Position numbers and translations under genes: made by a program. Of a stretch of DNA of 64,000 nucleotides, positions 56,850 to 64,000 are shown one piece after another (within the stretch, counting starts at the first letter, position 1; every line of letters begins with the position of its first letter). The stretch covers positions 66,329,494 through 66,393,493 of the forward strand of contig NW_026947490.1 of the NCBI RefSeq assembly GCF_034190915.1. Reading direction: 5' to 3'. The notes under the pieces were generated by a model. The model did not search any database, was not told the origin of the DNA, and was given only the letters and a program-made list of their open reading frames with translations. Origin of the DNA: Cavia porcellus (lineage: Eukaryota; Chordata; Mammalia; Rodentia; Caviidae).

Positions 56850-59085
56850 GCACAAACTCCAAAGCACATCTCTCTCCCTTTCTCTGCTCAGCTGTGCAGG
56901 TCCTTAATTGTTTCCTCCGGCTGTTTATTTTCAGAGTAAGGACTTGGTGTCCTAGTTAAGTGCAGTGGTGCCCTGAAATTCTTTGATTTTTTTTTTTAGT
57001 GGGGGATGAGGTTTTTCAAACGATGATGATGATGGTGACAATGATGATTGTACTCATGGGTTTTCAGGTGTTCAAAGTCCCTCAGTTGCAGTACCCTTTC
57101 TTTTCTGATGTGGCTCTGTCTTTGACCAATGGGAATCACAATGACTTTTTCTACATGACCCTTCATGTTTGGTGACTTCTCTGCTTTTATACTAATAAGA
57201 TGTGTTTTCTGGCCTAGACTTAAAAATCACCATTTCTTTAAATGTTCCTGCTTTCCTTTACAGAGTCTATTGATTTTATTAGAAAGCACAGAATACATGT
57301 CTCTTTGTGTCCATCAGCCTCGACAAGAATGATAAGATCTATTTCTGTCTCCTACTCCAAAAGCCTCCCACACAGTGGCTCTATGTGTTCCAAGGCTCTG
57401 CAATAGATGAGGTTTTGTGAACTCCTTATAAAGACTCTTGCATGCTAAACGTGTAAATAATTTTATTCTTAGTATTTCCCTGATACAGCTGTGTGTCTGA
57501 GAACTGACTGACACAGAAAGATTTAAACCAAGGCATGTGCTAATCAGAAAGAGTGGCGAGAACAAAGGTGAACAGGGTGCTGGAGATCAGGGTACAGGGA
57601 GACTCATGTGGAAGGATCAAAATTGGGGAGCAGAAATTCTGGCCTGAACATGTGTCAGCTCTGAAAGACTCTCTGAGAGTGTCACTCTTCCAGAAGGAAA
57701 AGAATGCAGCTTCCACAAATATTCCTAGGTATCAGAGAAGGAAGAGAACCCCTGACTATGTTCAGCTGAGGACACCCACACCATCAATGAAGAGACAGAC
57801 ATGCAGATGGATCCCCTCACATCTGTGACTCAGAGAGGTCTATTGCATTTTGGAGAGACACACAAACGGATCTGATGAATGAACAAGGATGTGTTTTTGC
57901 CAAGTTCTCTTGGACTTAGGGGAATTTGCAAACATTAAAAATGTCAATCAACCAATTGCTAATTCTGTTCTTGAATCACTAGAGACTTTGAATCCGGAGA
58001 ACTTGAGTCCTTCCAAGATGTGGCATTGACTTTCCAGATGGGAACAGGAGACAGAGATTTTATTTCACCATTCAGACCCTTGCTTAGAACAGCAGATGAC
58101 CTTTTAGAGAAATGCAATATTGATTTCTTCTCTCCAGTTTTGCATTGGAATGAAAGAATGCTTCCCTAGGTGCTGGGTACTGGTACAGACTAAGGATTGA
58201 GAATTGAACTATATTTATGCTCTGGGCTGTAGTCCAGGTACTGAGCAAGGCAGTTTAGTCAGCAGATCTCTCCTTTGTAAACCATGCGGTCTACGGCACA
58301 GTGCATTTGAGTCCCTGCCATCAAAATCATTTTTATCCGGGTAGTCACTGCTCGGTATTCTGCAAGTCATTGCCCTTGCTCAAGACCATACAAGGTTTGG
58401 GATTGAACCTACTTCTTTTCAAGGTTCAGCTAACTTGGTCCTGCAGGATTTCACATGCAATTCAAAGGGCCAGCCCAGGGTTCTGGTGTTCCTGGCAGAA
58501 GAAACGGGGTGGGGTGGGGAATAAACCCCAGGGCTGAGAGACTGATGGGCGCTCACGGTGCAAGTTTGTTCAGGTGGGCTGCACAGCGGACTTGTTCCAA
58601 AAGCCTGTGCTCAGGCAAAGCCCCGATATATCAAACAGACAGGAAGTTGGCAGAGAGCTCCCCTGAATGACGGACCTGTTGATGTCATTTTATGTCTGCC
58701 ATGACCATCTGTCTTCTAAGGGCAGAAAAACAAGTCTGAGATGGCTTTGAGATAACACATCCAGGGTTGTGGCCTCATGATTAGTGAGTTAGCAACTGTC
58801 AGGCTTCAGGGGACAGACAAGCAATGACAAAGCTTGCCTGGCTGGGTGTGGGTGTGAAGTCAGGATATTTTTGTTTCTACTAGTTGTCGCTATCTTTTGT
58901 TCTTCTCTTTTAACCCTTCCTCCCACCAAACTTGTTGATCCTGAGCAGTGTTGAATAGATTCTTATTGGGTGAATATCAGAGCTGAGGTGACTACAGAAA
59001 TGGCAGAGATGGCAATTAGGTCTTGGCTTGGGCATCTCCTTAGGGAGGGGAACCCATCCCTTTCTTTGTCCCTTCAGGAATAGCA
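56850..59085. other. Unassigned stretch
   Basis: About 2.2 kb with no gene recognised. A short GAT-rich tract lies at 57022-57046. A weak ID-like piece may lie at 58160-58240 but is not convincing. Open frames reach 91 codons. Confidence 0.45.
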
Positions 59086-59087
59086 TA

Positions 59088-59155
59088 GTTTTTCAGTGTT
59101 AGGGATCACAATGCATACCAGGCAAGTGTGCTACTGCTGGGCTGCACCCTAAATC
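59088..59155 (-). repeat. ID-type SINE fragment
   Basis: Plus strand cagtgttagggatcacaatg, cataccaggcaagtgtgc and tactgctgggctgcaccc, reversed, give an ID-like body. It forms an inverted pair with the next entry. Confidence 0.6.
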
Positions 59156-59183
59156 TGCTGTAATACTTTTAAGGACTGCTGGA

Positions 59184-59272
59184 GAGGGCTGGGGATTGAG
59201 CTCACTGTAGAGTGTTTGTCTAGCATGCATAAACATCCGTCCTTAGTACTGCAAAAAATAAAATTAAAAAGT
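59184..59272 (+). repeat. ID-type SINE
   Basis: gagggctggggattgagctc, actgtagagtgtttgtctag, catgcataaacatccgtcc and cttagtactgcaaaaaataaa. Head, A-box region and A-rich tail are clear. The B-box has decayed. Confidence 0.78.
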
Positions 59273-60440
59273 AGCAAAATACACTCCCAGGAAAAGCATT
59301 GCATTGTACAATGATTCACCAGGCAAAGGGCCCCCACTGCTGACCTGATAGGAAGGAAGGGCAAGCAGAGTGAGTAAATAACTGCCCGGCAGTGTCAATG
59401 CTGGGCAAACAGACTTCCTGGTCTAATTCTACTTTGAGAGGTGAGCTCCAGCTGCACCAGCCTCAAACTTGGTTTCCACTGCAAACACCCAAAGGACTGC
59501 TGAACTCTGCTCCCATTCAGGGCCCAGGGAAACATGCAAGGGAGCAGAGACAGAAGCCTGCTTCAGATGGTCCAGGGTTTTAGGTCAGCAAGTGCTAGCT
59601 CTTGGTACTCACTTTGTCCTGACTCTGCTGAGCTGGTCCTCAGCCCTCACATGCCTGGAGGTGGGCTAAGAACTCACAGCCAGCAGCCATTCAGCTAGCT
59701 GTGTCCCACAGCCACAGGCTGGGTGCGTCTGGCCCAGGCACCGGAGGAGTGGGGCATGTGCAGAGCAGCGCTAGCCTGGGCTCTGGTAGACAACCACGGG
59801 CAGCCCGAGCTCCTCTGCTGTGTCTGCCCTTGGTCAGTGCCGCCGCTCTGGACCTTGTCTCCCCCAACCTGGTTTATGTGTTTGCTTTCCAGCCTCCTGG
59901 CCCTCTCCTTCTCGTTCTTGCTGTTTTGTTCTCTGCCTCCCCGTGATCTTCTCAAGCTGTACCATTCAGTCCACTGATGCTGTCTACCAGGCACTGCTAC
60001 AGATGCTGCAGGGACTTGGTGGAGACAGGGCACAGGGATCTGGGATCGCACCACTCACATAGTGGGGATATGTTCGGATAGACTGCTAGGTACTGAGCAG
60101 AGTAGACGGATTGCTAAGGAGGCAAAGTGGGCTCAACAGGGGACACAATGAAGTGAGAAATGAAATATGGTCCTGGCCAGTTGGTCAAGGAAGGATATTT
60201 TGAGAAATTACCATACACATGAGGTTTAAATCTTAAAAAGGGGTGTGAAGATGTGGGAGAAAGTGTGGCCAGTGCAGAATTGAGAGACAGAGGGACCCCA
60301 CTGGGAGGTGGGGAGCAGCAGGGTGGGTAGGGTGCTGGGAGATAGAAAACATAGGCGACCCCAAGGACTGGGCCGATACGAACTTTCTTAGCCCAGTTAC
60401 AAAGGAGGAAGTATTAAGACAACTGGACACATGCACACCC
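59273..60440. other. Unassigned stretch
   Basis: About 1.2 kb, G+C-rich near 59700-59900. Overlapping open frames on both strands (for example 59695-60054, minus, 119 codons) carry no domain I know. Confidence 0.45.
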
Positions 60441-60444
60441 TCAA

Positions 60445-60605
60445 AGAGATTATGAAGGGAACTGATACTTATTAAAAATGACTTTTAAAAGCACTTACTA
60501 AGTCTGGGCCCTGCGGTAAGAATTTTATGTGCATTTTGATTTAAATATCAGTATGATATTATAGTATAGGTACTGGAATTGGACTTTAAAGTCTCTATTT
60601 TAAAA
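60445..60605 (-). repeat. MIR SINE
   Basis: aagcacttactaagtctggg, aagaattttatgtgcatttt, tattatagtataggtactgg and aaagtctctattttaaaatc follow MIR in reverse of its cctcatctgtaaaatgg order. Confidence 0.6.
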
Positions 60606-60609
60606 TCAG

Positions 60610-61140
60610 TTATAAAGCTTCCTTGAACTGGGAAAGAATATTTACAACACACAAAGCAGTTTAAAAGGATTGAACATACACTGATTCATTCAAAGCTCGT
60701 GTAAATCAATAAGACAAGAAAATCTAACAGGAAGAGAACAAGCGGATAGATCAGGGGAAAAAAGGCATAAAATGGCTAATAATGTTTCTCAGCATCACTA
60801 AGATATCAGAAATGCAAGTTACAATAATAATAAAATCCTGTTAGATTACATAGTAAAAACTGTGCCATGTTATGTTTTGTCAGTGTTGAAATTCATACAG
60901 CCTTGTCTTGGGCAAAACGGCAAACTTTGGGGTCATCTCCTTTCTACCCAGTAACTTCTCTTTCAAATTGCTTCATGGAAATCAAGAATGCAAAGACATA
61001 TTCAATGCTTTGTTACTGGGGAATTATTTTAGTGCAAAAGGAAACTGTCCTACTGTCCCCCAGTATGAAAGTGGTGACATAAATGATGGTAAACTATACA
61101 ATGAAATGCAAAGCAAAACATTAAAAAAATCGAGATTGTC
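60610..61140 (+). repeat. Old L1M ORF2 fragment
   Basis: gggaaagaatatttacaacac, gtgtaaatcaataagacaag, aggcataaaatggctaataatg and cagcatcactaagatatcag follow the C-terminal coding region of L1 ORF2. The text up to 61110 (gacataaatgatggtaaac) continues it. All frames are broken. Confidence 0.65.
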
Positions 61141-61459
61141 ACAGATTCCCAGAATCCAAGTGTTGAAGATTAATTGCCAGTGTGACAGGAGTGGTAGTGT
61201 TACTGGCAGGGCTTTTTGGTACAGTGGTGGCAAACCAATAGCACGTGTGTTATTTGTTTGTCTAAGGCAAAAGAGGCTAATGGGGTGCAAGATGGTTTTC
61301 CTAAGCTAAACCCCAGTACTGCAGTGTGGGTGCTGGGTGTTACGTGTGCTTTGGGTTTCAGTTTGGGCACTCGGCTCTGAAAGGTTTGCTGTCGCAGTTT
61401 CAGAAGATGATTAATTTCTTAGCAAGGGTTGGAAGGAACTCGGTAGTCTCTGTGCTGTT

Positions 61460-61640
61460 CAGCCCCTCGGCCATCTGAGGACAGAGTTCAAGGTGGCTGC
61501 TTCGAAGCGGACTATGCCTGTTGCCTTTCTGATCATGGACTTTCCAGTCTTCAGAACTGTGAGGAGTAGATTTCTGCTTTTTATATATTTTCCAAGCTCA
61601 GATACTTTATTATAGCAATACAGACTAAACAGAATCAAAA
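61460..61640 (+). mobile_element. MLT1-type LTR 3' end
   Basis: catggactttccagtcttcag, aactgtgaggagtagatttc, tactttattatagcaatac and agactaaaca follow the MLT1 3' end. The polyadenylation motif is altered (gtagatttc). Confidence 0.65.
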
Positions 61641-62480
61641 GAATTAGCATGTGAAAGAATATGATCTACTGTTCAGAGAATAAAGGAAGTTTTATTTAGT
61701 ATTTGGATTATAATTCTATTTAGCCCTATTATATATGTGTAAACATTTTGGTGTATTGTAAAAAGTATAGAATAATATATAGAAAACTGCCACTGTTCCT
61801 TGGTGTGTGGGATTTTGATGGCTGCCAACTTTTACTTTCTATCTCATTATTTGTGTTATTTTATACTAAATCTGCATTATTCATATGGTCAGAAAAAGAA
61901 AATTAAATGTCAAATAATTAAAACTGGGACAACTTCCTCAGGATGGGAGTTGCTTATTTTGTTTGTTTGGTTTTTGTCTCTGTCTTTTCTAGTCTCCATC
62001 CTCCCTCTGCTTCTTCTTTCCTGTCATCCTTCCCTTTCTGTTCGCTTTCTTCATAATGATTTCTCTCCTACAACCATGATGTGCCATCCTGTGCTGACCT
62101 CCTCTTGCAGAGGCCAGGGTTCTCTGTAGCACTGTCGGATTGGGAAGCTGCCTCCTAAGGGATGCTCGGGAAGGCATCTGCTCTCTGCTGCTCCGCTGCA
62201 TGACAAGAACACTTGCTTGTGTCTTCCTTTTTCGAAATGGAGAGCTTAAGATGCTTGATTGCTCAGGGTAAATTTGAAGTAGGGCTCACAGAAGAATGCT
62301 GGGTATCTTGAGCCCTATAGGTGGGTCACCTGTGTCCTGGAGCTTAGCATGAAAGTCATGTAGTACCCCATCAATGAGTATTGGCTGGCCCAATAAATGA
62401 GCCAATGAATAATATTAATATAGCTTACAGGACATTTGTGGCTGCTGAAATACATTCAAAACTAGTATGCATTAGATGGT
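61641..62480. other. Unassigned stretch
   Basis: About 840 bp, A/T-rich at first. No recognised gene or repeat. A 109-codon frame (61800-62129) has a hydrophobic, Ser-rich product with no known domain. Confidence 0.4.
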
Positions 62481-62484
62481 TGCA

Positions 62485-62580
62485 GCCCAAAAGTGTGGTC
62501 CAAGGATCAGCAGTGTTGACATCACCTGGGAACTGGGTAGGGATTCAGAACCTGCCTCCTGCCCAGCAAACCTACCCTGT
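62485..62580 (+). mobile_element. MER5A-like DNA transposon fragment
   Basis: aaaagtgtggtccaaggatcag, cagtgttgacatcacctggg and gattcagaacctgcctcc follow the 5' half of MER5A, a non-autonomous hAT-Charlie element common to placental mammals. The 3' half and terminal repeats are not preserved. Confidence 0.7.
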
Positions 62581-64000
62581 GTTCATCATGGACAAGCGTA
62601 GCTCATGCTTCAGAGGGAAAGTACTTGGATTATTTTCTTTAAATTTTGGGGTTAATGTTTTTCCTACCCCTTTGTACCTAATAGCAGGTGTTGCTTGAGA
62701 ATGGACCAAAAGAGGAGGCACTGGACACTTCCTAACTTTTGCTATCCAAGAGAGAGTTTTTCAGAAGGAAGTTTAAAAGTCAAGTATAAAATATCTGAGT
62801 CTGCCACTTTGCCTTTTGGTCTGGAGGTTTCCAGCCTGGGGAGGCAAAAAAGCCCCCCTTCAGGGTTCAGCAAGCTGCAGCCCCCCATTCTCCGCCTGCA
62901 CCTGAAGAACGGCTGGGTGGCCATCAGAAGTCACTGGGGTAGAAGGTTCCATCTGGGAAGTAGCTCAGACTCCAGCCAGGCTTCCAGGGACAAAGAAGGC
63001 TCAGCAATCTGGCCCTGCTCCCCACTGGCCCACAGTGCTGAAGCCCCATGAAATGGGTCCAGGCTTGCCAGCTCTTCACAGACAGGCCAGGCGGCCTCCA
63101 CAGTGGTGTCCAGAATTATGATGGAGGGGACCTGGCAAGGAGGAGTGGAAAACAGGGTCTCAAATCCAAGTCCGAGTCATGGTCGTGAGCCTCCTGCCGC
63201 ATTCCAGTGCAGAGCTGCGCTTACCGTCTGCAGCTGGAGCTCCAAGCCTGCCTCCAGAGCCTCCCAACAAGGCCAAGGCCACATCTGCTGGGCTGGCAAC
63301 CTCTGCTCCCCCAGGGGGCAGCCTACGCTGTCTGAAGGGCAGGTCTGTGATGAGCTACACTCACACTGTGGTCCTCAGCTGTCAACTGAAGAGCTCAGGA
63401 AGCATCTCAATCCCCTTGGTCTCTCCATGCAGAGGTCTCCCGCCCCCACCTCCAGTCACCTCACTCTTCCATTTGAAACACAGCTGGGCTGGGCTTCGCT
63501 TTTTCTGTCTAACTGCAGAAACTTGACTTTGCAACTGAGAAAAACAGCTCTGCTACAAAGCTACAAAGAGATGGCCGCTTCGCCATTTTGAATTTGTCCA
63601 ATGGATTTCTGCCAGTTTGTCTAGAATAACAGAGATAAATACAGTCCCATTTTAATTGCACCCAAGGTCACTTGATAAAGTTGGAATTTCATAAAAAGGT
63701 CAAGTACTATTGGGATGTGGGGAAAGTTTCTGAAGGTCCAGAAATTTTAGCTGTTTCCCTGGAGAGAGGGTGCTACAGAGCATAGACACATTTGCCCCAG
63801 TCCAAACCAGGATATACCCGTGGGGCTGCTGGCTGTCAGACTGAGCTGCTATAATTCAGCCTGTGGTCTAACCCTCATCCATCTACTGGTAGAACTGTCA
63901 TAAATGGCAAAATCCAAGTCCGACTGTTCTATAAAGAGCAAAGACAAGATTAATCTGCCTCTCACTGCTGGCGTGGCAATTCTGATTAGAAGCACTAAGC
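62581..64000. other. Unassigned stretch to the window end
   Basis: About 1.4 kb. 62700-63590 is G+C-rich with overlapping open frames up to 162 codons (63103-63591), without a recognised domain. From about 63590 the sequence is A/T-richer, repeat-free and of a look that suggests possible constraint, but this cannot be tested here. Confidence 0.4.

Noticed and set aside
63103..63591. 162-codon frame as an exon-like gene
   Set aside because: It overlaps another long frame (63179-63526) in a G+C-rich, stop-poor segment, with no recognised domain or splice context.
1..64000. CRISPR arrays, operons, phage or plasmid features
   Set aside because: No regularly spaced identical direct repeats, no ribosome binding sites ahead of dense genes, and a clear mammalian repeat landscape. 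The about 150-bp L1 3' UTR units are degenerate and lack unique spacers.

Overview
This window reads as non-coding mammalian DNA, most likely from a rodent. The SINEs are tRNA-derived ID-type elements plus dimers of a B1-like (7SL-derived) monomer joined to an ID-like monomer. That combination is known from squirrel-related and some other non-murine rodents, and no murine B2 or B4 copies were seen. Old pan-mammalian repeats (MIR, L2, MER5, MLT1/MaLR LTRs, L1M fragments) fill in the background. I recognise no exon of a cellular protein-coding gene, no structural RNA gene and no prokaryotic feature. The clade (Sciuromorpha versus Castorimorpha) is a guess. All family assignments were made by eye.

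Layout. 1-0.8 kb: an old MaLR LTR that appears split by another LTR-like piece. 1.3-3.4 kb: 5'-truncated L1 on the minus strand. 5.3-8.46 kb: the highlight, a 3.1-kb element bounded by an exact 17-bp target-site duplication. It has a 5' UTR and one open L1 ORF1 (311 codons), then goes straight into an L1 3' UTR with no ORF2, the half-L1 (HAL1) architecture. 8.5-16 kb: old L1M, MLT1, MIR and SINE pieces in unassigned sequence. 16.4-18.4 kb: a MaLR LTR, an ID SINE, an old L1 and the first copy of an ERV-like LTR whose second copy lies at 27.4-28.0 kb. 23.2-25.85 kb: an older L1 with most of ORF2 deleted. 28-37 kb: scattered SINE, L2, MIR, L1 and LTR fragments and two complementary dinucleotide arrays. 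38.1-43.9 kb: three L1 insertions, including a dead ORF2 with recognisable reverse transcriptase motifs. 46.8-48.9 kb: a MaLR element with internal sequence. 49-64 kb: mostly unassigned sequence with old repeats. It includes a 222-codon ATG-initiated minus-strand ORF of unknown meaning at 53.3-53.9 kb.

The most informative pattern spans several entries. The L1 lineage here has a 3' UTR built of degenerate direct repeats of about 145-152 bp, and it comes in two forms. The short form ends after about four units. The long form carries a counterpart of the short form's end internally, then an A/T-rich linker, then a second 3' module of about 0.75 kb. The HAL1-like element carries the long form, so it shares its 3' end with the L1s whose enzymes probably mobilised it.
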